Origin: Dryas octopetala | Lineage: Eukaryota > Streptophyta > Magnoliopsida > Rosales > Rosaceae | Length of the DNA: 64,000 bases | NCBI GenBank assembly: GCA_963921425.1 | Contig: OY992838.1 | Location: 19,447,861-19,511,860 of the forward strand | Reading direction: 5' to 3' | Shown here: piece after piece, positions 1 to 11,850 of the stretch | Layout: every line of letters begins with the position of its first letter | How positions within the stretch are numbered: position 1 is the stretch's first letter | Made by a program: the position numbers and the translations under genes | Notes under the pieces: model-generated | The model's database searches: none | Told to the model about the DNA's origin: nothing | The model's input: only the letters and a program-made list of their open reading frames with translations

Positions 1-812
1 GCCTCCCCCCCCCTCACAGAACCACCCTTCAAACCACCGCCCCCATCCTGCAAGGGCGGAGCGGTGAAAGTGAACAGAGGCTTAGAAGCCACCCTCGCTG
101 CGACAGAAAACCCTAGGCACGAGAAAAAATTTCACCTGGCGCGTGAGGCTCGTGTTTTAGGCGTTTAGCACTTTAGCTTCTACTAAACTAGGCTAACTAA
201 TTTCTTTTCGAAAAAAAAAAGGGATATTTGGCTCTTACGTTTCTTATTCAAGCTCTAGCCTATTTTGTTTAAAACCAAAATAAGTATACAAAAACCATAA
301 AAATAAAATTGGAATTTGTTTTTCCAGTTTTTTCGTTTTTCCCTCTTTCCGGACTTGGTATAAAACCCGATAGAGAATGGAGCATTTTACATTTTCGGGC
401 TTCCGGACTTGGATGAGTCGGTGATTAATTTGCTATGCGCTTCTCGTCGCCTCTAATTAGACGCCGTTGCCGGTGAAGCAACGCGGCCACCAATCTTCAC
501 TGCCGGCGAACAAGCAAAAAGGAAACACTGCACCACTGCTGGTAACTAAAACCACACTCTTCTAATCAAAAAGCTTTGCTTTCTCTCCGATACAGCTCAC
601 TGAATTTTGAATTCTGTGTTTGTTTGTTTGTTTGCTTATTTCCTTCAATTTCTCAAGAATATGTTTGTTTGCTGAGAAAATATGGGCATTGAGCAAGAAG
701 AGTTATCTTTGTTGTGTGTTTTTGGTGCTGAATTGTGTGCTTCTTATTAGTTATTAACCAATTTCAACGCATTTTGTTCTACTTCGTAGACACACAAAGA
801 GTTGTAAATGCT
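1..812. other. Upstream region of SNAP43, no gene recognised
   Basis: No coding region is recognised here. A C-rich start is followed by AT-rich DNA. A telo-box-like AAACCCTAG lies at about 108-116, a motif often found near promoters of plant housekeeping genes. The last 250 bases are T-rich, as expected of a 5' untranslated leader for the gene starting at 813. The first bases could belong to a divergent gene outside the window, but nothing supports that directly. Confidence 0.4.
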
Positions 813-3497
813 ATGGATCTCACTCCGTTCAAGCATGACATTGATGAGCTTATTGATGAATTTGCTGAGGTAAAACTTATTGTTTGTTTCTTGTTTTGTT
901 CTATTACTATCTTCTTTGTGGTTATTTTAAATTGTTACATGGAGGCTGTGTTTGGGTCTTGCTAATTGTTGTTTTTGATGCTTGTGGGTTTGGGGACTGA
1001 CAGGGTGAATCAACGAGGTTGGCTGAGATGAAGAGAATATGGCTTTCGAAAAAGTTCTCTTATATTTACGAGGCACGTCCTTCTACCAACTTGGCCTTCT
1101 TTATGCAATCATTGTATGCCCACTCAATTGGTAGGCTCTTACTCATTTGACTCGGGTTACTCATTGTAAATGCAAGCTTTTTACTCTAGTTAGAACTTAG
1201 AAGTTGTTCTGGTGACTAGAGTGTTGTGAATGATGGTAAATGGTGTGCTTGTGTGTAAAGAAATATGAAGATAGAACCTCAAAACTGAAGAAATACTTAA
1301 GGTTGGGCAACCTAGAGTGACCCAACTTGACATTTACTTGAGAAAGCAAACCATTTAGTAGTTGGTTTTCAGTTTTTTTCCTTTAAATATTAAAAGGTTT
1401 TTTTTTTTTTAAAATTATGATGATATTTTTGCAGCAATATGATTGATGATTAGCAAACAGTAGGTTACATTGAATCAATTACTTATCTCTTCCACCAATC
1501 AGTTTTTCGGTTTTGGAAAAAGTCTACATTGATCTTATAATCTATATTTTTTTCCATAGGCCTAAAAAGCTTTAATATCAAAATAGAAGTATATAGTTAG
1601 AACTTAGCCTGCCGTACCCCTATTTTCCCGATGCATAGTTCAATTTTCAGTGCACGTTCATAAATATATATTTCGTGTTCCAACCTTGTCCTTTTTTGCG
1701 TGAGCTACATATCATATAGTTTCGTATGTTGTGCTTCATATTATCAAACACATCCAAGTTAGATGACCATTTCTCGTAGCTTGTGGTACACCTATTTGGC
1801 AATGCCATGCAACTATCATATAATTGTGCATGTCTTGCTTCATATTATCAAACACATCTAGGGTTCCAAGTGAGATGACATAGATCTTGTGGGAAAATTA
1901 ATGAATTCAAACATTCAAGAAGGGGAATTCCAATACCTATTTTTTTTTTTTTTTCCAGTGCTTGAGGTTAACTTCTATATGCTTTTGTGCAGGATACATA
2001 ATCAGTACAACTTCTTTATCACGCAGACTGGGTGGGCTGTATTGCCTTTTCTGCCTCTATGAGACTCAACCATTCAAACCTCCTTTTAGGATTTATCTAT
2101 CTCTTGGTATGTATGTAGATTTTACATTGAACAATTAAATTTGATTTCAATTATATTTGTCCTGTGTCTGGTTATTTCAATGAACAACTTCACCATATTA
2201 ATGGAACTACACTACATTAATATGTGAAAACATAGACACGATATGCATTATTTGTGTGAGCATGTGTTCCTATGTCTTGTACTGACAGTAGATTATGTAC
2301 ACTCTAGCTTAAAAGTTTGAGGGGTTTGTTATCATTTTGTTCTGTTGGTTTAATATGGGCTAAAGTGTATGTATGTCTTTAATGGTATATACTCTTTAAC
2401 TGACAGTAATGAGCGTGTGTGTGTTCTGGTGGCTTCTCTCCTGTACCATCTTTCTGTTTTTCCTGTTTAATGTATTTATGTTATCCGATTGACAGAAGAG
2501 CTGAAGAAACTTCAAAAACTTGTTGTTGATGCGAAGGAAAATGATATAAAAGTGGCATCTGCTTTGGTGAAAAGAATGCTAGAAAAGAAAATTTTCCTAT
2601 TTGGGTTTGTGGACACAAATGAAGCCTCTTTTACAGAGACAGTAAACCAACTGACACAGTTACAGAATGCTCGAATTCAAGTTGCATACAAGGAGTATGT
2701 ACCAACATATGTTTTTCCTTTAACTCTTGCATTAACAAAGTATGTTTTGATAATTACAAAATCTCTCTATATTTTCTTACTAATTCTTTGCTTTCCTTTT
2801 GACTAATAGGTTATTTGCTAATACTAAGATTGAGGAATATCTCCATATGGACTTAGTAAGTTTAAATAATACCTGTTTTTTTGTACCATTGTTTGCCTCT
2901 TGATAACATGATTATATGTTCCACACAATGAATGCAGTTTTCCTTTGAAGTCTTCTTCAAAGTAGCTTAAGGTGTACACCATCTAACATCCATTGTTGTT
3001 CTCACATATACCAGGGAATGGAAGTTGACCTGAATATGCTCAAGAAAACCTCAACAGATTATGCAGAGGCCAAGAAAATAGCAATCAATGGTACCTTTTT
3101 TTTTCCCCCCTAAATCACAATTTTAAATAATTTTCTTGCCTCCCCACTCCATTTATTTCACTTTTGCTGCCTGTGATATAAATTCAGCTGTACCCTTTGT
3201 CTCAAATAATTATAGTTGTTACTTATATCAAATTGAATTCTTGTTAAAGAGGCCAGCAAGGTCGTGGATGTTGAGAATATAAAGCACATTTCAGAAGATA
3301 AGAAATTGGTTGGAGATGCAGTGGAGAAGATTGTCGAGAAATGGGATGCTCAAAGGGAATTGCTTTTTCAACAAACAGGGTTAAATCAGCAGCTTCGTGG
3401 AGGACAGCAGCAACAAGAACAACAGTTGCAGATGCAGTTGCTGGGAGACGATGAGAACTTTGATAAGGAACTCGAACAACTGCTATCTGAAACATGA
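813..3497 (+). CDS. SNAPC1: snRNA-activating protein complex subunit SNAP43 (SNAPC1-like)
   Basis: Predicted subunit of SNAPc, the nuclear complex that binds the upstream element of snRNA promoters and recruits RNA polymerase II or III. Seven exons were read by eye: 813-869, 1004-1130, 1993-2106, 2496-2739, 2810-2855, 3015-3090 and 3250-3497. All introns are GT-AG and the 912 coding bases give 303 aa. The N-terminal half carries the conserved SNAP43 block (FMQSLYAHSIG, then LGGLYCLFCLYETQPFKPPF, about residues 45-95). The C-terminal part is charged, with a Gln-rich run and an acidic end (DDENFDKELEQLLSET). The start is the first ATG in frame with the conserved block. The donor of exon 4 is the least certain boundary: I chose 2739 because it keeps the frame into LFANTKIEEYL. 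The family call rests on recalled similarity to the Arabidopsis SNAP43 protein. Confidence 0.85.
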
Positions 3498-3789
3498 TCA
3501 TGCATGCACATGCGACATAAACCAAGGCCTCATTTTCTTATTAAAAAAACAAGGCCTCATTGTCTGTCTACAGATGAGAATAGTGCATTGGCAGCTAGGC
3601 AGGGTTGATTGGTGGGTTTTTCTGATGCTATTGTGATTTTATATTGATACTAAGGCTCCTACCGGATTTTGGTGAAGAAAATGATGAAATCTAGCGGGTG
3701 ATTTGTTTAGGTATTATTTGATGGTGTTGAATTTTGTACATATTAGAGGGTTTGGATGAGAAGATACGAACAATGTGGTTGGTATTTGA

Positions 3790-4130
3790 GGAATAATTAA
3801 TGAAAATAAAGAAACTTTAAGGAAGAAGACAAGAAGAAGAAAAATAACTTCATTCGTAACTGTCTTCCTTGAGTAGTCACCAGACTATATATACAACGGA
3901 AGTAGGGCAACATTTTTACTATGAGCTTATCTAGGCCTAGATGTACCTAACTAACCCATTAGTACAACTCATAAGGAAAAGAATTACATATGACGGTAGA
4001 AAAGAAGATAATGCCCTGAATTGGGCTGGGCTTAAGTAAAATGGATTAGTGCATTGAGTTCATCAACTCCTACCCCTTACAGCAGGCTTGTCCTGAATAC
4101 GAGCCTCATGCAGTAAATGAGGACTAATTT
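3790..4130 (-). mobile_element. Probable Ty3/gypsy LTR end fragment
   Basis: Read on the minus strand, a purine-rich tract (TAAGGGGTAGGAG, around 4070-4085) follows bases that resemble the end of a gypsy pol frame. It is succeeded by TTGATGAACTC and an LTR-like stretch with a TATATATA box near 3890 and a pyrimidine-rich tail. This is the usual order of polypurine tract and 3' LTR start in chromovirus-type elements. No pol domain remains and the ends are not defined. It is an old fragment; family and limits are inference. Confidence 0.35.
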
Positions 4131-4932
4131 GCGTCCATCAACTTCTCAGTCAAAGCCTCAAAGTTGCATTTTGATGTAGATATGCCCTCTTTAACTAATT
4201 ATCCATTAGTTGCATACTGAAACCTTGTCATATATAATTCTTAAGACATAGTTGATGTAGCAATCATGTTGCCTATATTGACATCCTCATTTCTTAAGTC
4301 ATGAAAACAGTACTGATGAATCATACCCCTTTTGCTCTTCTTGCAGGTGTAATGTATTTTGTACAGAATGGAAACAGTAACCAGATCAATTTATGTATCA
4401 ATCACTGGCTTCCTTCCAACTCAAGGAGGGGCTTAGGAAGCGACGTAGTCAAGGAGATGCAATTTTCTTGTAACTTAATGCGACTAACTAGCAGCAGAGA
4501 TGGATCTAGGGCATTGTTATACATGAATTTATCTATAAATGTATGTATTATCAAGTACTGGGATATACCCATTTACATTTCCCATCTTGTAAGTTGTAGA
4601 ATAGACAAACTTTAGCTTCTTTTTGTTTTTTTGTTTTTCCTTGCTAGAGTATCAGACAAAACTACTGTAACTCCTGTGACCAAAGAGTTGTATGTATCTG
4701 CCACATATAATCGCATAAAGCTATTTATGCTTTTGGAGCTTCCCTGTATACGGCCTTATTGATCATGGGAATCATAAGCAGGACAATGCTCTTCCAAGAT
4801 ACCAAAATTGGCTACATGAGGCTGACAAATGCCTTCACTATATCCCCTATCCACACCGAAAAAGAGAGTTTATTAATGAGAAAGTCCCCACCCCATACAT
4901 GTGAAAGGGAAAAAAAATTATGAGAGAAGGGT
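4131..4932. other. Intergenic between convergent genes, no gene seen
   Basis: AT-rich DNA between the SNAP43 gene and the 3' end of the aspartic protease. The open stretch at 4301-4615 has no recognisable protein features and ordinary non-coding composition. The part next to 4932 is probably the protease 3' untranslated region. Confidence 0.4.
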
Positions 4933-7185
4933 TTAGAACTTGGGAAGCCTATTGCAATTTGCAGGAGCCCATCCAATTCGCTGGTTTTCGTTGTCATATA
5001 TCAAGATTTTGTCCTGCATAGTAATATCTGTGAATAGAAAGGAAGTAAAAGATCAGATTTTGTCCAAAAATGAAAATGAAAGAGAAAAAAAAAGAGAGAA
5101 AAGAGAGTCAAGAAGGCTATTTTTCTGTTAGTCTTTTGTTACCTCCGATGATGTTCAGATTTGCCAGTCCTACTTCACTGCCATTCAAAATCCCCAAGCA
5201 CACATTGCCATATTTCTGAAAATAAAGATCTTGTTAAATACGACTTTTCAAGTATTTTCTTCTCTCAACTACTAACCAAAGGGGGAAAAAATGAAAAAAA
5301 AAAAAAATAGAGGAAAGAATATAGGGGTGCTTACTGTAACTATAAGATAGGCTTCTGGTGATAATTGCAGCTGAACATTCTTGGCATTAGTAAAGCTCAG
5401 TACTAAGGACTTGAAATAGTTCTTTGTGTCAGCAACTGATTTGAAAGGCTTGCTGCTTTTCCAGCAGACTGGGAGGGATTTATCCTCAGGTGCATCCTTC
5501 AGAGGCTTTCCCTTTAAATCATCTCTCAACTGATCACATGAATTGATGGTTAGTTTTCTATACAAGTTATCAACAATTAACTAAAGAAGGATGCTCTCCT
5601 TTGTTTCCTTCTCACCAGATTAAGTAGTGCCTGGTAAGCTTGGGAACTGAAGTAAGTGTAGGAGCTCCCACTGTCAAAAACCAGGTGAAGGCCCTTTGTA
5701 CCGGTAGACTTTCCACCAAAGAAAAATTCTGCTGGTCCAGATGAGTAGTGATTTCTATGAAATTGGAAAAGATGGATTGAATTATATACAATTAGAAACA
5801 ACTAATCAGGCTATATGCAAATGTTATATGATAATGGGAACTACTCACTCCATGCGTGACATTGGTGTCCATATGACTCCTGAAGAAGGGACAAGATCAT
5901 CCCCAAAGAAAAGATACCCTCCTCCTTGCCCACTTAGACAGTGACCCACCACATTTCGTGTTAAACCCAGGTGACTTAGTTGTGACACAACGCTGGCTTT
6001 GCCCTTGCCAAGGCCAAGGACTCCAGCAGTGGCAGGAGGTGTGTTTTGGCCAGAATATTTTTGATCATATCCACACCTGCAGACAACACAAACAAAAAAC
6101 ATTATACGATTTAACTCGGAAACAAAAGGTGATATGGCAGTTTAGTTGCAAGGCATTACATAAGTTTGATTTATTTGCATTCTTGCCCCAAACCACCTGA
6201 AGTTTATAAAATGAAAAGGTTAACAAAACAAACTAAAACTCTTAACATTTCAAATTAAAAATTAGCATGGCCCATATCAAAATCTATAATGCTGTTAATT
6301 GTTATGGAAAAGGCAAACACTGAATACCCACCCAAAAGCCAAACGAGGACCAAGTTGAGAGCCATTGGTGAATTTCAGGGGAAAGTAATCCTTGACCAGC
6401 ACACCAAGAGATGATCCTTGATCAGCATACTCGACCTCATAGTCACATTGGTCATTTGGGGTCTTGCATGGATAGTTTGCTGGTGAGCGGAATGCAGCAC
6501 AAAGAGGGTCTTCGCATTGGAGAAGGTTTTTGTTGGGCTTATAAAGATTTTCACGGGGCTGCAAATGCACACACACAGACACAAGCACTAGGTGAGAACA
6601 GGGTCATTACAATCTTAGTTTCAGTCTCATCTATAAAAAAGTTTTACAGTTTTACCTTGGTACAGCCGGTACAAGGAGCATCACATTGGACCCAAGTGAG
6701 GTCACTGCCAGTGTCAATATCAAGGTCAAAACGCTTGGCTGGGTGACCTATGCTCAGGGACACAGTGTAGTACCTGCAGAGTGAAAGTACAATCATATCT
6801 TGTAGAATTGCATTCACCACACATCGAAAAAGGGGACCAGATGAAAATGGAAAGGAAAAAGGAAAGACAGAATACCAAGTCATAGTATCTACTGAATCTT
6901 AAACATTACACAAACTAAAAACAGAAAGCATCAAAATTAAAGAACTAGAAAACGGAAGCATCAAACATCAGAGAAAATAAACATGCAAATGGTGGAAACA
7001 ATAAACAGATTAAAATTGCAATTCTGGGATATGGGTAGCACAGGAATTCTACTATGAAGGGAAAATGAATTACATACAGAAAAGACAAGAAAAAAACGGG
7101 TCGACAGGCAGTTTTTAACCTTTTCTAAAGTAACTGAGGAAGGATATACTTTTTTTTATTTTCTTGATTATAAGGTTAGACTTCT

Positions 7186-7231
<46 letters not shown>

Positions 7232-7945
7232 CCCAGAGAAAGTTCAGGTAATAAAAAAACCAGATATTGGAAAAGAGTATTCAAAGGGTAAGCAGAGAAA
7301 CTGAGTTGAGTATTCAATAAATTAATCAATTGTAAAGATTGAGCAAAGTGCTCATCAAACCCAGAAAACCGAAAATACCAAAAATCTAAATAAAAAATAA
7401 TAAATTTAAGAGAATTCATAGAGAATTGAAAAAAACAAGGGGAATCAAATGAAAGAGGAATGCAGAGCAGTTGAATATGAAACGGTGGGTCAAGAACTTC
7501 TCAAGAAGTCCAACTTAAAAACAAAATTTGTTTGATCAATATATGAAAGGTTAAAGCTTAATCAGAAACCAAGTCCAAGAACACATAATCACCCCAACAA
7601 CCAATCAGAGAAATTCAACAAAGAAAACCAAAACAAAACAATAAAACAAACTACGAAAAAGATTTGATAATGCAATTCAAACAGATAAAAGGAACAAGAT
7701 TTCAAAGACCCAACACCAAAAATCCGAAGGAGATGCCAAAAATCATACCCATGAGGATATACGTTTCCCTGAATAGGAAAAACGGCTGAAGAACCGAAGT
7801 TTTCCAATTGGGCCCACTTTTTCTTGGTCTCGGGCTGATTGGCTGCTGAGAAACAGCATGGAAAAGTTGCAGCAGACAAACCCAGAATGAACAAGGCCGT
7901 CAATGCCGCCAATCTATTGTTCCTTTTATCATCACCACCACCCAT
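4933..7945 (-). CDS. Aspartic protease, Asp1/nepenthesin-like (A1 family)
   Basis: Pepsin-fold endopeptidase entering the secretory pathway. Eight exons (minus strand, in coding order): 7749-7945, 6656-6773, 6332-6558, 5849-6076, 5616-5754, 5335-5529, 5143-5215 and 4933-5027. Together they make 1272 bases, 423 aa plus stop. Residues about 12-35 form a hydrophobic signal segment (LAALTALFILGLSAATF). The two catalytic motifs are present: DTGSD at about residue 86 and FDSGSSYTYF at about 284. Cysteine-rich blocks (WVQCDAPCTGCTK, CGYDQKYSG) and the end IGWAPANCNRLPK match the plant Asp1 group. The start is the ATG at 7943-7945 (MGGGDDKRNN); the in-frame codon five triplets upstream is GTG, so it was not used. 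Intron 1 carries an (AG)n repeat. The substrate is unknown. Confidence 0.9.
7189..7230. repeat. (AG)n microsatellite
   Basis: About 21 AG units lie within the first intron of the aspartic protease gene. A candidate length-variable marker, with no function implied. Confidence 0.9.
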
Positions 7946-8352
7946 CTCTGAGTGAGTCACAGTCCAATTCTCCTTTTTGATTGTCTCAGTTGGATCAAAA
8001 TCAAAAACTCAAAAGAGGGATTAAAGCTGTTTTATCGAAGAAGCCCTGAAAACCAGAAAGCAGTAGACTTTGTAGCAGTACAAGAAGTCTACTGGCGTGT
8101 CAGCTTTGGAGGCTTTTCCGCGTTCGTTGGGAATTGAAGATTTGGAAAATTGGAAGTTTCACTGCGAGAGACGGAGAGAGAGCAAAACACCCGCGTCAAA
8201 AACGCGGAATGCTTGTCTTTGTGAGGTGCTGTAAAAGATCGAAATTACCCCTTGCATGTTTGCATGAATTGTGGATGAAACTTGCAAGAGTCTTTTGGTA
8301 TATCAGTAAAAGGTCCTCAGATGTCTGTTGCTCCATTCCTTTAATATATTTA
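7946..8352. other. Upstream flank of the aspartic protease gene
   Basis: This should hold the protease promoter and 5' leader on the minus strand. The open frame at 8134-8457 runs into a transposon terminus and has no recognisable protein. Bases 8344-8352 are the left target-site copy of the MULE element beginning at 8353. Confidence 0.4.
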
Positions 8353-9606
8353 GGCTTATTACTACTTTTCGCCCCGACATTCAAACGAAATTTTAATTCA
8401 CCTCCTTTCGTTTTAATTGTCGCAATTTGCCACCTAATACTACATACCGTGTTTTAATATGCCCATTCGGCTCAATTTCGTCATAAACCTCTATTGGTCT
8501 TGCTAATGTGATATATGGTACCTACATGGCAGGGCATATTGGTCATTTCGACCGGCCTGGACCACTTAACACCCCTCATTTTGTCACATAAACTCAAAGT
8601 GGGACCCACCCCTTTAATTTAATACAAAACTTAAAAAATTCAAATATAAAATAAATATAAAATAAATAAATAAATGAAAGAAAAAAAAAAACCTCCCCCC
8701 TCCACCCAACCCCATCCCCGACCTAGGCCACCCCCTCCCACCCAGCCCTTCCCCGACCCAGGCCACCCTTTCCCCCTCCCACCCAACCCTAACCCCTCCC
8801 CACCAAACACAACGAAGCAGAGCTTTTCTTCTTCCTACCAATTGTCCTCTCTCTTTCTCTGAAAACTCAATTACGTCAAATCAAATCAAAACTTGGAAGC
8901 TAGGGTTAAGGATTTGAAGTAAATGCACAAAACGAACAGACTTTGAAGCCTAAAGGTGGCATCGATAGAGAGAGGTTGTTGCTGAAACGACAACGTCTGC
9001 TATTGGTGCTGCTGAGGTTGAGTCTGAGAAGAGAAAGAGGGTGGAGAATAAGGAGGTGCTGAAGGCGGAAGTGGAAAGGGAAGGCGTGGAGGGAGTTCCA
9101 AAGGCTGGGGTTGAGGATGGGGTGAAGAAGGTTGGGGTTGGGTGGGAGGGGGTGTGAATGCGCTGAGGGGGTTGGGTTGGGGGAGGTACGACAGTGCGAC
9201 GGGGGAGGGGGAAGGGGAAGGGCTGGGTGAGGAAGGTGAGGGGGTGGCCTGGGTCGGGGAAGGGGGTGGGGCTCGGGTGGAGGGGGAGGGGGAGGTTTTT
9301 TTTTTTTTTTTTTTTTTATTTTTTTAATTTTTTAAGTTTTGTATTAAATTAAAGGGGTGGGTCCCATTTTGGGTCTATGTGGCAAAATGAAAGGTGTTGA
9401 GTGGTCCAGGCTGGTCGAAATGACCAATATGCCCTGCCACGTAGGCGCCACGTCAGCAAGACTAATAGAGATTATGACGAAATTGAGCCGAAGAGGTACA
9501 TTGAAACAGGATGTGTACTATCAAGTGGCAAATTGAGACAATTAAAACCAGAGGGGGTCAATTGAGATTTCGTTACAATGTCAGGGGGCAAAAGTAGTAA
9601 TAAGCC
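8353..9606. mobile_element. Mutator-like element with long TIRs and 9-bp target duplication
   Basis: A 1254-bp DNA transposon. Both ends read GGCTTATTACTAC in inverted orientation, and similarity continues inward for several hundred bases, including a C-rich arm (8694-8815) mirrored by a G-rich arm (9110-9297). The flanks ATATATTTA at 8344-8352 and 9607-9615 are a perfect 9-bp duplication, the hallmark of Mutator-like elements. No transposase is present, so it is non-autonomous. The centre (about 8815-9110) is not part of the inverted repeats and reads openly for tens of codons on the plus strand (TSAIGAAEVESEKRKRVENK), so it may be captured host sequence (Pack-MULE). The open frames inside the C-rich and G-rich arms are low-complexity and not genes. 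Confidence 0.85.
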
Positions 9607-9659
9607 ATATATTTATTTGCTTTATAGTTCTAAAAGATGACTTATTTCAAAGCCCTTTT

Positions 9660-10320
9660 TGGTCAAATCCTTAAAGAATAAAATAAGCTTAAAAATGTTT
9701 TTTTTAGTCATATCTTAAAACGTTACGTTTTTCTTTTTATTAAAAAAAAAAGTTTCACGGCGTTATAGTATGATGCGCGAAAGATAGCCCAGGACACCAT
9801 CGGTTACCAAAAATAACTCCAAGGTGTTGGAGGAGTTGGTTCGGAGGTGTAGCTGTAAACCCAGACACCCAATTTTGAGTCTTCAGTTCGACCCTTAGAG
9901 CCAGGCAGTAAGGGGTTAAAATCCCTTGTGAATCTCCTAAGCCCGGCGTAGATTGTCTGTCTTTGACAGGCTCAAATGATTAGTCAGGTGCGCGAAAGCT
10001 GGTCCAAGACACATTCGGTACGTTACCAAAAACAAAAAAACGTTTCATGGCGTTATGTTTTTTTTTTTGGTAAAAACTCAAAACGTTACATTTTTTTATG
10101 GTCAAAGCTTAAAACGTTATATTTTTCTTTTGGTACAAGCTTAAAGCATTACTTCTTTTTTTTTTTTTTTGCCAAAGCTTAAAGTGTTGCGTTTTTCTTT
10201 TGGTAAAAACTTAAAGCGTTACGTTTTTCTTTTGATAAAAGCTTAAAGTGTTACGTTTTTATTTTGGTATAAAGCATTCTATTTTTCTTTCGATCAAAAC
10301 TTATGGCATTACCAACGAGT
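9660..10320. repeat. Degenerate ~36-bp tandem repeat, interrupted by a SINE
   Basis: A run of imperfect units built on AGCGTTACGTTTTTCTTTT followed by GGTAAAAACTTAA. At least seven are recognisable between about 10040 and 10315, and related units lie at 9660-9766. The array is split by the SINE-like insertion at 9767-10041. No coding capacity. Confidence 0.65.
9767..10041 (+). mobile_element. tRNA-derived SINE candidate
   Basis: A 275-bp insertion flanked by near-perfect 15-bp direct repeats, GTTTCACGGCGTTAT at 9752-9766 and GTTTCATGGCGTTAT at 10042-10056. It ends in an A-rich tail. Inside, AGGTGTAGCTGTAAACCC resembles a pol III box A and CAGTTCGACCC a box B. The phrase GCGCGAAAG..GGTCCAAGACAC near the tail also occurs in variant form at the element's beginning, so two related copies may be joined. 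Flanking repeats, tail and box B together favour a SINE. The flanking repeats could also derive from the surrounding tandem array. Confidence 0.5.
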
Positions 10321-10539
10321 TCTTTTGCAATGCATGATGCAATTATTGTAGAATGTGAGAGATTCCTATAATGCTCATAGTCCAGCATAAGAACATTCCC
10401 TTACATCTCACGTTAATCTTATATTAAAGAATTCTTGTATATTGACAAAGTGGTAAAAAGGCTCATATCCATTTTTGTCTTGCAAAATGCAAGATGGTGC
10501 TACTTGGACAGTAGAAAACCCTATGGTACAAGGCTTGTG

Positions 10540-11006
10540 TATGGAGTTGTCAAACATGTCAAGTTGACACGAGTATGACACGGGCACAATATAGTTGAAA
10601 CATACAACACAAAACAAACACGAAATGGGCACAACACAACACAAGTACGAGCATGAGCATGAGCACTATGTTTAACATTACATTTTTTTTCCCCCTTTTT
10701 AAAGAACTTTTCAACAAAAAATTTAATTTTTCAAACAAAAGAACATTAATAATTAATATAAGAAATAAATTATAACATAAGATAAGTTTTCTAACCTTAA
10801 AAAAGACAACGAAAAATTGCCTATGGTCGGCTTGTTCAAAGCACAAAACGAACACAGCACGAGCATGAATGGACCACGAGCTGCAGGCTATATCAAGTTT
10901 TGTCTTAACACCTAGGCTAGCACAAACACAACACAATTATTAAATAGATTAGCACGAGCACAACACAAAACTTGAATGGGCTATCCCACTCCATTTGACA
11001 CCTCTA
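10540..11006. mobile_element. hAT-like non-autonomous element candidate
   Basis: The ends are an imperfect inverted pair: TATGGAGTTGTCAAA on the left, and TAGAGGTGTCAAATGGAG read inward from the right. The subterminal regions are full of short CACGAG, CACAAC and GTGTTG words, as in many hAT-type non-autonomous elements. I could not find a clean 8-bp target duplication, so family and exact ends are uncertain. The minus-strand open frames here follow the repeated words and are not genes. Confidence 0.4.
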
Positions 11007-11834
11007 CACGTGTGTAATACAGTGGGGTATATTGTAAAAAAAAAAAAAAAAATAGTGATTAACAGAGTTTTCTATCTATGATATAGTTTAAAGAGAAATG
11101 TCCACAAGATGATTTATATCAGAGTAGAGAAAGAAAGCATGCATAAAGTGGCAAAGAAGTGACCAGGCTGGTGACACTCCCCTTTATTAGAATAACTTAT
11201 CATCTGGACAGTCAGATACATGAAAGTGTGCATAAAGTGTGCACTGAGTGATCTTGTAAAAGGGATAGTTCTATTGTACCAGTACTTTGGATGGGTAAGT
11301 TACATAGATTTTTCAAAGAGTTGGTGAAATTACATTGTACCATTAGAAGCAAGAGTTGATTTGGCCTAACAAAAAAAAGCAAGAGTTGATAAATTTTTGG
11401 GTAATTTAATTAAATGACCCATTTTGATCAATGTAAAGATTTTTTGACCCCCCTTCTTAAATTTTTACCTTTCTAACTCTTTTTCATGTAAAATGTCTAT
11501 AACGCCCTTCATATAAAACTCAAATTTTTGTTACTGTAGTTTTTTTTTTCCCTCCCTCCCTCCCTCTTTTAGCCCCGCCCCCATCATTATGGATTTGACC
11601 AAGAATCCATATGGGTTCAACAAAATTAATTAAGGTGATGAGAGAGATGGGTTCAACATCTGGAAAGGGTTCAATATCATATTCTAATTGAGATTTGAGT
11701 AGCGGGAGGTGCGGCATGGTATAGAGGTTTGTTGGTTGATGGTTGATGGAGGGAGGGAGACGCAGGGTGGTGCGAGGCTGGTAGTAATTTGAACCCATAT
11801 GGATTAAAGAATACTTTTGGATCAAGCTCTATGT
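11007..11834. other. Non-coding stretch, no gene seen
   Basis: AT-rich DNA with a short T/C-rich run near 11540-11570. The minus-strand open frame at 11520-11825 has no recognisable domain and a low-complexity C-terminus, so I do not call it a gene. Confidence 0.4.
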
Positions 11835-11850
11835 AGATGGTGGGTCAAAT

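Noticed and set aside
8614-8862. Proline-rich and glycine-rich open frames on both strands
   Set aside because: They lie in the C-rich inverted arm of the MULE at 8353-9606.
10408-10936. Cysteine/valine-rich minus-strand frames
   Set aside because: They follow repeated CACAAC/CACGAG words in a hAT-like element; no protein family.
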